Below, piece after piece: positions 19,092 to 28,735 of a stretch of DNA of 64,000 nucleotides. The stretch's first letter is position 1. The number at the start of each line of letters is the position of its first letter. The translations under genes and the position numbers were made by a program. The notes beneath the pieces are model-generated. The model was not told where the DNA came from. It searched no databases and worked only from the letters and a program-made list of their open reading frames with translations. The stretch is from Terrirhizobium terrae. Lineage in GTDB: Bacteria > Pseudomonadota > Alphaproteobacteria > Rhizobiales > Rhizobiaceae. Where the stretch lies: NCBI RefSeq assembly GCF_030323265.1, contig NZ_CP104990.1, positions 434,001-498,000 of the forward strand. The letters run 5' to 3'.

Positions 19092-20657
19092 GTGGACGCG
19101 GCCCAACTGGCGAGGTTTGCAAGATCGATGGCGAATACCTCGAATATGACGAGAGGCGGCAGGGGTATAGTAGATCCTCTGGCAATAGTGCGCAAGCTTC
19201 GTGAGCGAGCGTTGTTGATCGGTCTCATCGCATCTACCGTCGTTGTGCTAACAGCCGCCTATGTGTTTACGGTGCCTCCCGTCTACACCGCCTGGACGCG
19301 AATTGTCATCGATCCGAGTGTTCGCAAACCGTTCGATGATCTGAATGCGCCGTCGCTGCTTGGCAATGAAGCGCTCGCTGTCGATACCCAGCTATTGATA
19401 ATATCCTCGGCTGCAGTGCTTGGCCCGGTCGTTACGGACCAAGCGCTAGCTGAAGATCCGGAATTCAACAAAGCTTCCGCTGCGGGACCTTCAGAAGGAA
19501 CTAGGGCGAAAGCAATTGAAAACCTTGCGAAGGCGCTCACCGTGGCGCGCGAGGGCGCAACTTACGTCATCTCCATCGGCGTGAAGTCTCAGAACGCTGC
19601 TAAATCCGCGAGGCTGTCAAGCGCGATCGCCGATTCCTACGTCCACGAACAGCAGCAATCTCAGCTCCATCACTCCGAACAACTTGCCGAGCAGATCGAC
19701 GGGCGGCTTGTCGACCTTCGCAACCGATTGCGAACAGCCGAAGAGAAAGTACAGCAATATCGTGCCGCCAAGCGGTTGCAGGGTTCCGCCGACGGGACCT
19801 TGCTTGCCGGACAGGAATTATCGGGGCTGAACGCTCAGCTCGTAGAAGCCCGCAGTGCTTTTGCTACAGCCACGGCTGCGAACGAGGAGATTCAGCGCTA
19901 TTTGCGCCGAGAGATTGAGCCAACGTCACTCAGCAATGTGGTCAATTCGCCGCGAATGCTTCAACTCCTTGACGAATTTGCGCGGACGTCCAAACAGGAG
20001 GCCTCGCTTGGTTCCTCCATGCTGCCGCAACATCCCTCTATACGCCGCCTTCAGTCGGAACTCCAACGCCTATCCTCGCTGATCCGCGATGAGCTGCGCG
20101 CCGTCAGTGACAATAATAAAGTCGAGTTAGAGGTTGCGCGGCAAAGGGTTCAGAATCTGGAGCGCCAGATGGAAACCGTTCGGCTATCCTCCGACAGCGG
20201 CGAAGAGGAATTGATCGAGTTGCGCGAGCTGGAGGCCGAAGCACGCTCAACCCGGGCCGTCTACGAAAACGTTCTCGGGCGTGCCAAGGAGCTGGCAAAT
20301 CTCGATCAGGTGACGATGCCCATAGCGCGCATCATAAGTCCTGCGCAACCGCCAGAGAACCCGTCCTGGCCAAAGAAGAAAGCGCTTCTCGGCGTCGCCG
20401 CCGCCGCAGGCTTCGCCTTGGGGATCGCAATCATCGTCAGCTGGGAAGTCTGGAGCCAATTGCGTTCTTTCCTCTTAAGGCAGGAGGAAATCCAAGGCAT
20501 GGGGGATGAAGATATGCATCCGCCTCAGGCGGCCGAAGCTGGGCCTTGTCTCAACCAGTTATCGCATGCCGCACCCACAATCGCTGTCCTCCCGGACGAT
20601 CCTGGATATGGTCGTGAGCGGCCCGCATCGCTTCTCTCATACATAAAAGCCGGCTGA
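19092..20657 (+). CDS. Polysaccharide co-polymerase (Wzz-type chain-length regulator)
   Basis: This is a 521-residue protein of the Wzz/GNVR family. The first membrane segment is at about residues 35-55 (LLIGLIASTVVVLTAAYVF), followed by the PPVYTAWTRIVID entry motif. A long periplasmic coiled-coil region lies at about 170-400, rich in Glu/Gln/Leu heptads, ending in the proline-rich ARIISPAQPPENPSWPKK. The second membrane segment is at about 430-450. The C-terminal tail of about 65 residues contains no Walker motif, so there is no tyrosine-kinase domain. It sets polymer chain length with the Wzy-type protein. The start is uncertain (GTG 19092, ATG 19128 or ATG 19146). No tyrosine kinase, outer-membrane exporter or initiating transferase follows, so those must lie elsewhere. 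Confidence 0.85.
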   Translation: MDAAQLARFARSMANTSNMTRGGRGIVDPLAIVRKLRERALLIGLIASTVVVLTAAYVFTVPPVYTAWTRIVIDPSVRKPFDDLNAPSLLGNEALAVDTQLLIISSAAVLGPVVTDQALAEDPEFNKASAAGPSEGTRAKAIENLAKALTVAREGATYVISIGVKSQNAAKSARLSSAIADSYVHEQQQSQLHHSEQLAEQIDGRLVDLRNRLRTAEEKVQQYRAAKRLQGSADGTLLAGQELSGLNAQLVEARSAFATATAANEEIQRYLRREIEPTSLSNVVNSPRMLQLLDEFARTSKQEASLGSSMLPQHPSIRRLQSELQRLSSLIRDELRAVSDNNKVELEVARQRVQNLERQMETVRLSSDSGEEELIELRELEAEARSTRAVYENVLGRAKELANLDQVTMPIARIISPAQPPENPSWPKKKALLGVAAAAGFALGIAIIVSWEVWSQLRSFLLRQEEIQGMGDEDMHPPQAAEAGPCLNQLSHAAPTIAVLPDDPGYGRERPASLLSYIKAG

Positions 20658-20819
20658 GTGTGACCCCAATAGCCAAGGTTCATATCTCGATGCACATCCG
20701 ATTCAATCTTTTCGAGAATGGATTGGGATAGCCATCACGAACCAAGCCGCGAAGATCAAGCCGTTATCGCAGCATTGCTGAAAACCATTTTTTTAGTGAA
20801 ATGCGGTATCTTGTCACAC

Positions 20820-20852
20820 GGCGCTGGTTGACGTACTCCGTACGCCAGCGCC
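20820..20852 (+). terminator. Hairpin upstream of acnB
   Basis: A perfect 8-bp stem, GGCGCTGG (20820-20827) and CCAGCGCC (20845-20852), encloses a 17-base loop that itself contains the GTAC/GTAC inverted repeat. Only three T follow, so it is a poor intrinsic terminator. It could end the polysaccharide operon or lie in the acnB leader 72 bases before its start. Confidence 0.4.
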
Positions 20853-20924
20853 TTTGGGCCGATTAACGAAAGCGTGAAATGGTGCTGCTTCCGAGCGCCA
20901 TAAACCGGATGACATGGGACTGAG

Positions 20925-23712
20925 ATGAACCTTTACTTGGATTACCTGGCCGAGATCAAAAGCAGAGAAACTCAGCAGCTCGCTCCCAAGCCTATTGATG
21001 ACGGCGCGCTTATCGGCGAAATCATCGGTCTGATCGCAGACGCTGGTAGTGAGTACCGAGCCGATGCCCTGAAGTTCTTCATCTACAATACGTTGCCGGG
21101 GACAACCAGCGCAGCGGGTGTCAAAGCCTCCTTTTGAAGAAGATCATTCTTGGCGAAACGATAGTCCCGGAGATCACTCCCGAATTCGCTCTTGAACTGC
21201 TGTCGCATATGAAGGGCGGGCCGTCGGTCGAAGTGCTGCTGGACATAGCGCTCAGCGACGATTTGGCGATCGCAAAGCTAGCAGGTGACGTGCTGAAGAC
21301 GCAGGTCTTCCTCTATGACGCCGACATGTTCCGGCTGCGCGATGCCTACAAGGACGGCAACGCGGTCGCAAAGGACGTGCTGGAAAGCTACGCCAAGGCC
21401 GAATTCTTTACCAAACTGCCGGACGTGGAAGACGAAATCAAGGTCGTCACCTTCATCGCCGCCGAAGGCGATATATCCACCGACCTGTTGTCCCCAGGCA
21501 ACCAGGCGCATTCGCGCTCCGACCGCCAATTGCACGGCCAGTGTATGATCACGCCTGAAGCACAGGCGGAAATCATCGCGCTGCAGAAGCAGCATCCGGA
21601 CAAGCGGGTGATGATGATCGCTGAGAAGGGCACGATGGGCGTAGGCTCATCGCGCATGTCTGGCGTCAACAACGTGGCGCTGTGGACCGGCAAGCAGGCG
21701 AGCCCCTATGTGCCCTTCGTTAACTTCGCCCCGGTCGTCGCCGGCACCAATGGCATTTCGCCGATTTTCGCGACCACCGTCGACGTCACCGGCGGCATTG
21801 GCATCAACTTGAAGAACTGGGTCAAAAAGCTCGACGAGAACGGCAAGCCGATCCTCAACAATGATGGCAATCCGATCCTAGAGCAGAAATATTCCGTTGA
21901 GACCGGCACCGTCCTGAAGATCGACGCGAAGAACAAGAAGCTGCGCGACGAGAACGGCGAGGAACTGGTCGACGTAGCTGCAGCCTTCACTCCGCAGAAG
22001 ATGGAGTTCATGAAGGCAGGTTCGTCCTACGCAATCGTCTTCGGTAAGAAGCTACAGACTTTTGCCGCCCAGACGCTGGGTGTCGAGGCTCTTCCAGTCT
22101 TCGCTCCAAACAAGGAGCTTTCAACCAAAGGCCAGGGCCTGACCGCTGTCGAAAAGATCTTCAACCGCAATGCTGTTGGTGTCACTCCGGGCAAGGTCCT
22201 GCATGCAGGATCCGACGTTCGGGTGAAGGTCAACATTGTCGGTTCCCAGGATACGACCGGTCTGATGACCGCGCAGGAACTGGAAGCAATGGCGGCCACA
22301 GTTATCTCGCCGCTGGTCGACGGTGCCTATCAGTCGGGCTGCCACACGGCATCCGTCTGGGACAAAAAAGCCCAGGCCAATATTCCGAAGCTGATGTCCT
22401 TCATGAACAATTTCGGCGTTATAACCGCCCGTGACCCGAAGGGCGTCTATCATTCGATGACGGACGTTATTCATAAGGTCTTGAACGATATCACCGTTGA
22501 CGACTGGGACATCATCATCGGCGGCGATAGCCATACCCGCATGTCGAAGGGCGTTGCCTTCGGCGCGGACAGCGGCACCGTGGCGCTGGCGCTTGCCACC
22601 GGCGAAGCGACCATGCCGATCCCGCAGTCGGTCAAGGTCACCTTCAAAGGCACGATGCAGCCCTATATGGACTTCCGCGACATCGTGCATGCCACGCAGG
22701 CGCAGATGCTCAAGCAGCATGGCGACAACGTCTTCCAGGGCCGCATCATCGAAGTCCATATCGGCACGCTGCTCGCCGACCAGGCCTTCACCTTCACCGA
22801 CTGGACGGCCGAGATGAAGGCCAAGGCTTCGATCTGCATTTCTGAAGACGAGACGCTGATCGAGTCGCTGGAAATCGCTAAGTCGCGCATGCAGATCATG
22901 ATCGATAAGGGCATGGACAATGCCGCCAAGACCCTGCAGGGCCTGATCGACAAGGCAGATCGCCGCATTGCTGAAATCCGCTCAGGCGAAAAGCCGGCGC
23001 TCAAGCCGGATGATAACGCCAAGTATTTTGCGGAAGTTGTCGTCGACCTCGACATCATCAATGAGCCGATGATTGCCGATCCTGACGTCAACAATGCTGA
23101 TGTTTCCCGCCGTTACACTCACGACACGATCCGCCCTGTGTCCTATTATGGCGGCACCAAGAAGGTAGATCTCGGCTTTGTCGGCTCGTGCATGGTGCAC
23201 AAGGGCGACATGAAGATCGTTGCCCAGATGCTGAAGAATATCGAGAAGGCGGAAGGCAAGGTCGAGTTCAAGGCGCCGCTCGTCGTTGCCGCTCCGACCT
23301 ACAACATCATCGATGAGCTGAAGGCCGAAGGTGACTGGGAAATCCTGCAGAAATATTCAGGCTTCGAGTTCGACGACCTGAAGCCGAAGACTGCCAACCG
23401 CACCGAGTACGAAAACATCCTTTATCTCGAGCGCCCGGGCTGCAACCTCTGCATGGGCAACCAGGAAAAGGCAGAAAAGGGTGACACGGTTCTTGCGACC
23501 TCCACCCGTCTGTTCCAGGGCCGCGTTGTCGAAGACACTGCCGAAAAGAAGGGTGAATCGCTGCTGGCTTCCACTCCGCTCGTAGTCCTATCCGCGATCC
23601 TCGGTCGTACGCCGAGCATTGAGGAGTATCGTGTGGCTGTCGAAGGCATCAACCTGACGAAGTTCGCGCCACCAAAGACGACGCCAATCGATTCCTTTCG
23701 GTCCACTACTAA
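20925..23712 (+). CDS. acnB: Aconitate hydratase B (aconitase/2-methylisocitrate dehydratase), one or two frame breaks
   Basis: AcnB interconverts citrate and isocitrate in the TCA cycle and can act on 2-methylisocitrate. The repaired protein has about 929 residues. The N-terminal HEAT-like domain (YLDYLAEIKSRE) precedes the swivel domain, unlike AcnA. The active-site motifs are YQSGCHTASVWD, IIGGDSHTRMSKGVAFGADSG, LGFVGSCMVHKGD and the iron-sulphur motif RPGCNLCMGNQ. The first break is at the T run 21132-21135: one added T joins KASF to LKKIILGE. At the 3' end, one T added to 23696-23698 would end the protein SFSVHY at 23710-23712; without it the frame runs to 23776 through an unlikely arginine-rich tail. 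I take the shorter end. The start ATG 20925 follows GGGACTGAG. Confidence 0.9.
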
Positions 23713-23782
23713 GCGACAGCCTCCGCGGAATTCGCTCCGCCAACCCTGTTTTAAAGGGCGTCGAAGAGTGATGTAAATTGAA

Positions 23783-23806
23783 CACGCCGGAGTGAAACCC
23801 GGCGTG
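23783..23806 (+). terminator. Hairpin after acnB
   Basis: A perfect 8-bp stem, CACGCCGG and CCGGCGTG, with an 8-base loop lies about 70 bases after the acnB stop. There is no T run after it on the plus strand. It probably protects or ends the acnB transcript. Confidence 0.5.
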
Positions 23807-23859
23807 CGCTATCGGAGGCGCGTAAAGCGGCTCCGATGCAAGAAATCTTTTCAAGCTGG

Positions 23860-23884
23860 AAAAAGCGCTGCGGATTTGCAGCGC
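23860..23884 (-). terminator. Intrinsic terminator on the minus strand (ribB side)
   Basis: Read on the minus strand, the stem GCGCTGC, loop AAATCC and stem GCAGCGC are followed by TTTTT, which is a normal Rho-independent terminator. It lies about 340 bases beyond the ribB stop and would stop leftward transcripts before they enter acnB. Confidence 0.6.
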
Positions 23885-24225
23885 AATAGCTGATGCACGA
23901 CTTCGAACAGCTTCATTTCCAGGGAGAGATGATCTCGTGGGTGTAACTTCCACCTTGATGTCATCATATTGATAGAAGCTTTTTCAGTGGCTCGATACGC
24001 GTGACAGCGTCCGCCCGATTGTCCGGGCTTTCATAATGGCAAAACCGCTCGTAGACGAAGCAGCTCTATGGCCTTTTCGCTGTGATGCAAAATTTCAAGG
24101 GCGGTTCACGGTCTGGGGGCGCAGCTTGTACAATCGCGCCGTTCCGGCCAAACAGCGGCAAAGTCCCTCGCCGCTGCTTAGCCATGAACACCTGTACGCC
24201 ATTTGTCGATGCGAACGCGACGCGC
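23885..24225. other. Stretch without a recognisable gene
   Basis: Between the two converging genes acnB and ribB I see no reading frame with a recognisable protein, ribosome site or repeat. Short open frames here look like chance. Confidence 0.5.
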
Positions 24226-24858
24226 CTAGGCGGCTTCTGTTGCCCAACGCGTTGGCTCGCCCATATAACTGATCAAGTCTTCAATCGTTACGATTAGTAA
24301 GCCGTGCACCTCGGCGAAATCTTCTAGGTCGGCTAGCCGGGCCATCGTGCCGTCATCTTTGGCAACCTCGCAAATTACGCCGGACGGAAATTTTCCGGCC
24401 AAGCGGCAAAGGTCGACCGCTGCTTCCGTGTGCCCAGCGCGACCGAGAACGCCATTGGGATGAGCTCGAAGGGGAAATATATGGCCCGGACGAGCAAAAT
24501 CATCGGGCTTCACGGCCGGATCAACAAGCGCCTTGACTGTAGCAGCGCGGTCTGCTGCGGAGATGCCGGTCGACGTTCCGGGGATGTAATCGACGGAGAC
24601 CGTAAAGGCTGTCTTCATAGACTCCGTGTTGTTGGGCACCATCAACGGGATATCGAGTTCATCAAGACGCTCCTGCGCCATCGACACGCAGATCAGTCCA
24701 CGCGCCTTGTTCATCATGAATGCAATTTTATCCGCCGTCGCATCCTCGGACGCAAAGACCAGGTCGCCTTCGTTTTCGCGATTCTGGTCATCAACCACTA
24801 CCACCATGTCCCCGCGGGAGATGGCATCGATGGCATCTTCAATTGTGGAAATCGTCAT
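24226..24858 (-). CDS. ribB: 3,4-dihydroxy-2-butanone 4-phosphate synthase
   Basis: RibB converts ribulose 5-phosphate to 3,4-dihydroxy-2-butanone 4-phosphate plus formate for riboflavin synthesis. The 210-residue single-domain protein has the metal and substrate loop DDQNRENEGDLVFAS, FMMNKARGLICV, TGISAADRAATVK, the DFARPGHIFPLRA segment and GRAGHTEAAVDL with the catalytic histidine. There is no C-terminal GTP cyclohydrolase II domain, so it is the monofunctional form. It is transcribed leftward behind an FMN riboswitch 116 bases upstream, which predicts repression by FMN. No other rib genes are adjacent, the common arrangement in rhizobia for a riboswitch-controlled extra ribB copy. Confidence 0.95.
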   Translation of the reverse strand: MTISTIEDAIDAISRGDMVVVVDDQNRENEGDLVFASEDATADKIAFMMNKARGLICVSMAQERLDELDIPLMVPNNTESMKTAFTVSVDYIPGTSTGISAADRAATVKALVDPAVKPDDFARPGHIFPLRAHPNGVLGRAGHTEAAVDLCRLAGKFPSGVICEVAKDDGTMARLADLEDFAEVHGLLIVTIEDLISYMGEPTRWATEAA

Positions 24859-24973
24859 TTACAAGTCTTTCAAGGGTTAAGCCAGTTAAGGCTGTTGCAT
24901 CGGTTCGCACCGATAAACTTTCCCTTGGGCGAACAAGCACCACGAGCAGCCTGGTCAAAGGCCGCCGCGTGTT

Positions 24974-25104
24974 TGGTCTCTTCCATCCGGACTTTAACCG
25001 TCGGCTCCGGCATCTCACCGGATCTGCTGACCTTCCTTTTGGGGAAGCGCTCGCGGGCTCCGGGAAAATCCCGATACCGCCGGTGGGGAGTTTCACCCCG
25101 CCCT
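24974..25104 (-). promoter_or_regulatory. FMN riboswitch (RFN element)
   Basis: The minus strand carries the conserved RFN blocks in order. AGGGCGGGGTGAAACTCCCC is followed by ACCGGCGGTA, then AGCCCGCGAGCGC, GGTCAGCAGATCCGGTGAGA, TGCCGGAGCCGACGGTTAAA and GTCCGGATGGAAGAGA. The six-helix junction core is complete. It lies in the ribB leader and should turn the gene down when FMN is abundant. The stretch between the element and the ATG has no clear T-run terminator, so control may act on translation or through Rho. Confidence 0.95.
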
Positions 25105-25211
25105 GAGAACAAATGGAATGTATTTCAACAATTGCTCGAATTGCAACGGCTAATCGTGCCGCAATTTGCCCGATTTTACGAAAGTATTGCGCCCACAGGC
25201 AGCAACATGAT

Positions 25212-26021
25212 CTATTTTGCTATCAGCAGCTCGATGCCTCGTTTTTCGAATTCCTTGGCGTCGCGATCGGAGATTCCGTCATCGGTGATGAACGAGTTGA
25301 TGACATCCAGTGATCCAAGCCGTGTAAATGACGAGCGATTGATCTTCGTGGAATCCGCCACAAGATACACGTGCGCAGCTGCCTTTATCATCGCTTCTTT
25401 CAGCTGCAGATCGGCAAAGCTTGGATAGGTAAGCCCCGCGTCGAGGGCCACTCCGGCAGTGGCCAGGAACAGCTTTCCAGCGAAGATGTTGCGGAAATAT
25501 TCTACCGACTTGTCGCCGGAAAGCGAGAGGGTGGGAGATTTGAATTGGCCGCCGGGCATATGAACCGCGAAACTCGGAACCGAGCCCAGAATGATCGCGA
25601 TATTTAGAGCATTGGTGATCAATGTCAGGTCGCGGCGGCTCGTCAGGCGGGTCGCAATTTCGGTCGTCGTTGTTCCCGCGTCGAGGATCAGGGTCTCGCC
25701 ATCTCTGACGAGGCTTGCTGCCAGCGTGCCGATACGGCGTTTCTTGTCCATGTTCTCCTGGTGGTGGAGCGTCATGGTCCCGGTCTGCGGCGCCGAAGTG
25801 TTCAGATAGGCTCCGCCGTGTTCACGGGTTATGAAACCTTCGTTTTCAAGCCTTTCAAGATCCTGGCGAATGGTGGCTTCCGAGACATGGAAGGCGCTCG
25901 CCAGTTCCCGCACACGCGCCGATCCTTCTTCTTGGAGCCATTCGAGGATGCGCCGTCGCCTGGGCTCGGACAAAAGTCCGATCATCGATTCCGACGTATC
26001 TTGCTCGTTTTTCGCTTCCAT
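25212..26021 (-). CDS. DeoR-family transcriptional regulator of the sugar operons
   Basis: This is a regulator of about 269 residues. The N-terminal winged helix is RRRRILEWLQEEGSARVREL with recognition helix VSEATIRQDLERLENEG and wing REHGGAYL. The C-terminal DeoR sensor domain (ISOCOT fold) has ILDAGTTTTEIA, LITNALNIA and the phospho-sugar motif LVADSTKINRSSFTRLG. Such proteins usually sense a sugar phosphate and repress catabolic operons. I chose MEAKNEQ (26021) because the ATG at 26054 gives an unusual N-terminal extension. It is 90 bases downstream of the permease gene on the same strand, so it may be the last gene of the importer operon. Likely targets are the CGAAA-rich sites at 30431-30620. 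Confidence 0.9.
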   Translation of the reverse strand: MEAKNEQDTSESMIGLLSEPRRRRILEWLQEEGSARVRELASAFHVSEATIRQDLERLENEGFITREHGGAYLNTSAPQTGTMTLHHQENMDKKRRIGTLAASLVRDGETLILDAGTTTTEIATRLTSRRDLTLITNALNIAIILGSVPSFAVHMPGGQFKSPTLSLSGDKSVEYFRNIFAGKLFLATAGVALDAGLTYPSFADLQLKEAMIKAAAHVYLVADSTKINRSSFTRLGSLDVINSFITDDGISDRDAKEFEKRGIELLIAK

Positions 26022-26111
26022 ATCGTCCTGCCTGAAGTCGCAATTCGCTATCAATCGAAGCTAATCGATTCTCCTCCAACCCTTACAGTATCGGTTTCCC
26101 GCATCAAATGC

Positions 26112-27194
26112 TCAATTGGCATTCTGCTGCAAGACCACGCGGGCCTGCAGCTTCTGCTGAACCTGATCCACGACGACAGCGGCAATGATGACGAGCCCTT
26201 TGATGACGGTTTGCCAGAAGGAGGAGACGCCCATCATGATGAGGCCGTCAGCCAGGATACCGATCACGAAGGCACCTACGATCGTTCCGGCAATGCGTCC
26301 GCGCCCACCAGACATTGATGTTCCACCCAGTACTGCCGCGGCGATCGCGTTCAGTTCGAAGGTTTCACCGGTTGCTGGGTGGCTGGCCTGAAGCTGGGAG
26401 GAAATGATGAGGCCGACGAGCGCCGCGCAGACGCCGGAGAACATATAGACGAAAAGCTTGATGCGGTCGACGCGCACACCGGACAGAGCTGCGCCGCGTT
26501 CGTTGCCGCCGACTGCATAAATGTGCCGTCCAAGCGGTGTCCGTGTCGCAAGATAGGCCGCAATCAGCGCCACGACGACCATGATCCATACGGATACCGG
26601 AAGGCCGAGCAAGGTGCCCGAACCGATCACTCGGAACGTGTCGGAGCCGTATTCCGGATTGCCAGAGAGATTGGGAAAGGTGCGGCCGTCAGAGAACAGG
26701 AGTGCTGCGCCACGCGCCACATAAAGGGTGCCAAGCGTCGCAATGAAAGGTGCGACGTTCAGCTTGGTGATTAGCAGCCCGTTTATCCAACCTATGAAAA
26801 CGCCGACGACGAGTACGATCAGGCAGACTTCTATCGTGTTGAATTGGATGCTGTAGCCGATGCCGAGAAAACCGAGATCGATGCCGTAGAGCACCAGATA
26901 GCCGGCGACCATCGCGCAAAGCCCGACGATCGATCCCACCGAAAGGTCTATGCCACCGGCGATAATGACGAAGGTCATGCCGATTGCCAGAAGCGCATTC
27001 AGCGCCACATGCTTTGAAATGATGAGCATGTTTCCAGCCGACAGGAAATTCGGAGCGGCAAAGGCGAAAAAGGCGAAAACCAGTATCAGCGCCACGAAGG
27101 TGCGCATGTGCAGCAGCAGCAACAGAGCCGATGTGCGGGATTTCTGACCACCGATGACGGTCTTTACGTTGCCTGCGGCGTCGATGCTGCTCAT
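26112..27194 (-). CDS. Ribose-type sugar ABC transporter permease
   Basis: This is a 360-residue inner-membrane permease of the RbsC/BPD_transp_2 family, with about 8-10 hydrophobic segments. It includes LLAIGMTFVIIAGGIDLSVGSIVGLCAM and the late LNAIAAAVLGGTSMSGGRGRIAGTIVGA coupling loop, both family hallmarks. It overlaps the ATPase gene start by 4 bases. With the ATPase, lipoprotein and periplasmic binding protein upstream it forms one importer. Context with the apiose-type catabolic genes suggests a branched or short-chain sugar as substrate. Confidence 0.9.
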   Translation of the reverse strand: MSSIDAAGNVKTVIGGQKSRTSALLLLLHMRTFVALILVFAFFAFAAPNFLSAGNMLIISKHVALNALLAIGMTFVIIAGGIDLSVGSIVGLCAMVAGYLVLYGIDLGFLGIGYSIQFNTIEVCLIVLVVGVFIGWINGLLITKLNVAPFIATLGTLYVARGAALLFSDGRTFPNLSGNPEYGSDTFRVIGSGTLLGLPVSVWIMVVVALIAAYLATRTPLGRHIYAVGGNERGAALSGVRVDRIKLFVYMFSGVCAALVGLIISSQLQASHPATGETFELNAIAAAVLGGTSMSGGRGRIAGTIVGAFVIGILADGLIMMGVSSFWQTVIKGLVIIAAVVVDQVQQKLQARVVLQQNAN

Positions 27195-28735
27195 GATAAT
27201 TCAACCCTGCTGAGATTGGGCGTTGCCGCAGAAACGACGTCCGCCGCGTTGGCGCCGGCCGGGAACTGCCCGGTCAGCCTGCCGTTGGCCATGACGAGGA
27301 TACGGTCGGAGAGGGCGAGAACCTCTTCCAGATCCGATGTTACGAAAAGAATACCGAGGCCATCCGCGGCCAGGCGCCGCATGGTGCGGAAGATTTCGGC
27401 CTTTGCGCCGATGTCGATGCCCCGCGAGGGTTCATCCATCAGCAGGATTTTCGGCTTGGTCATCAGCGCCTTGCCGATGACCACCTTCTGCTGGTTGCCG
27501 CCGGAAAGGCTCGATACGGGGTGTTCGAGGCTTGCGATCTTGATCGCCATCCGCTTGACGAATTCCGCCGCTCGAGCAGCCTCTGCCTTCAGGCTCAGGT
27601 GAAATCCCCTGGTGAAGTCGCGCAGGGACGACATTGTCAGGTTCTCGCGGATCGTCATGATCTGAACCAGGCCGTCGCGTTTCCGGTCTTCGGGGATCAG
27701 TGCCAGACCACGACGAATACGGCCGGATACGCTCTTTTCCTTCACAGGCTTGCCACCGATGAAAAGCTTTCCCGAGGAGTTCGGGTGCTGGGCCATGATG
27801 CATTCCAGCAGTTCCGAGCGTCCGGCGCCCATTAGGCCGTAAAGGCCGACAATCTCACCTTCCCGGATCGACAGCGACATGTGATCAACGGCATAACCGC
27901 CTGCGGGGCTCGGCAGGCAGATGTTCTCCACCCGGAAAACCTCGCCGCCCATGTCGTGCGCGACGGTCTTGGGAAACTCCTTCGATGCGCTGCCGATCAT
28001 GTTGGCGACGATCCAGGGAATATCGACGCCTTGCATGGACCGGGAGCCGGTAATCACGCCATCGCGCAGCACGGTGATGTAGTCGCCGATCCGGATCAGT
28101 TCCTCCAGCCGATGCGAGATATAGACGATGCCAACGCCTTGCTTCTTGAGATCGTTGATGACACGGAAGAGGACCTCGACTTCCGCGGCTGACAGGGCCG
28201 AAGTGGGTTCGTCGAGGATCAGGATGCGGGCATCTTCCGCCAGCGCCTTGGCAATCTCGATGATCTGCTGCTGGCCGATCCTCAGGTTTCCGAGCGGAAC
28301 ATCCGGGTCTATCTCCTGCTCCAGGCGCTTCATCAGCGCCCGCGCGGCAGCAACTTGGGCCGCCCTATCGATGTGGATGCCGCCGCGCGTCTTCTCATGC
28401 CCGACGAAGATATTTTCCGCGACAGTGAGGTTTGGGAACAGGTTGAGTTCCTGAAAGACAATGCCGACGCCATGTCTGGCAGCATCCGACTTGTCGGAAA
28501 AAACGACCTCCTGCCCATCGAGTTCGATCGTGCCGCCATTCAACTGCTCGACACCGGAAATCACCTTCATCAAGGTCGATTTGCCCGCGCCGTTCTCGCC
28601 GACAAGGACATTTACGGCGCCCAACCGGAGATCGAAATCGACATTTTTCAGAGCCTGGGTGCCGGGATATATCTTCGATCCGTTGCGGATCTTGAGGCCG
28701 ATCGGGTGTAGCTCGTCTTGTGCTGCACCGGTCAT
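27191..28735 (-). CDS. Sugar ABC transporter ATP-binding protein (two ATPase domains)
   Basis: This 514-residue protein has two ABC domains of the RbsA/MglA type. The first has Walker A VGENGAGKSTLMKV, LRIGQQQIIEIAKAL in place of a canonical LSGGQ, and Walker B ILILDEPTSAL. The second has a degenerate Walker A region (GLMGAGRSELLEC), LSGGNQQKVVIGKAL and ILLMDEPSRGIDIGAK. Degeneration of one nucleotide site is normal for this family. It powers sugar import with the neighbouring permease and overlaps both neighbours by 4 bases. Confidence 0.92.
   Translation of the reverse strand: MTGAAQDELHPIGLKIRNGSKIYPGTQALKNVDFDLRLGAVNVLVGENGAGKSTLMKVISGVEQLNGGTIELDGQEVVFSDKSDAARHGVGIVFQELNLFPNLTVAENIFVGHEKTRGGIHIDRAAQVAAARALMKRLEQEIDPDVPLGNLRIGQQQIIEIAKALAEDARILILDEPTSALSAAEVEVLFRVINDLKKQGVGIVYISHRLEELIRIGDYITVLRDGVITGSRSMQGVDIPWIVANMIGSASKEFPKTVAHDMGGEVFRVENICLPSPAGGYAVDHMSLSIREGEIVGLYGLMGAGRSELLECIMAQHPNSSGKLFIGGKPVKEKSVSGRIRRGLALIPEDRKRDGLVQIMTIRENLTMSSLRDFTRGFHLSLKAEAARAAEFVKRMAIKIASLEHPVSSLSGGNQQKVVIGKALMTKPKILLMDEPSRGIDIGAKAEIFRTMRRLAADGLGILFVTSDLEEVLALSDRILVMANGRLTGQFPAGANAADVVSAATPNLSRVELS

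Noticed and set aside
1..20657. Exosortase/PEP-CTERM protein-sorting system.
   Set aside because: Ligase, ACP, decarboxylase and hydrolase resemble companions of exosortase A, but no exosortase, PEP-CTERM protein or sensor pair is in the window.
23588..23953. 121-codon minus-strand frame across the acnB end.
   Set aside because: It lies antisense to conserved acnB coding sequence, has no family features and no ribosome site.
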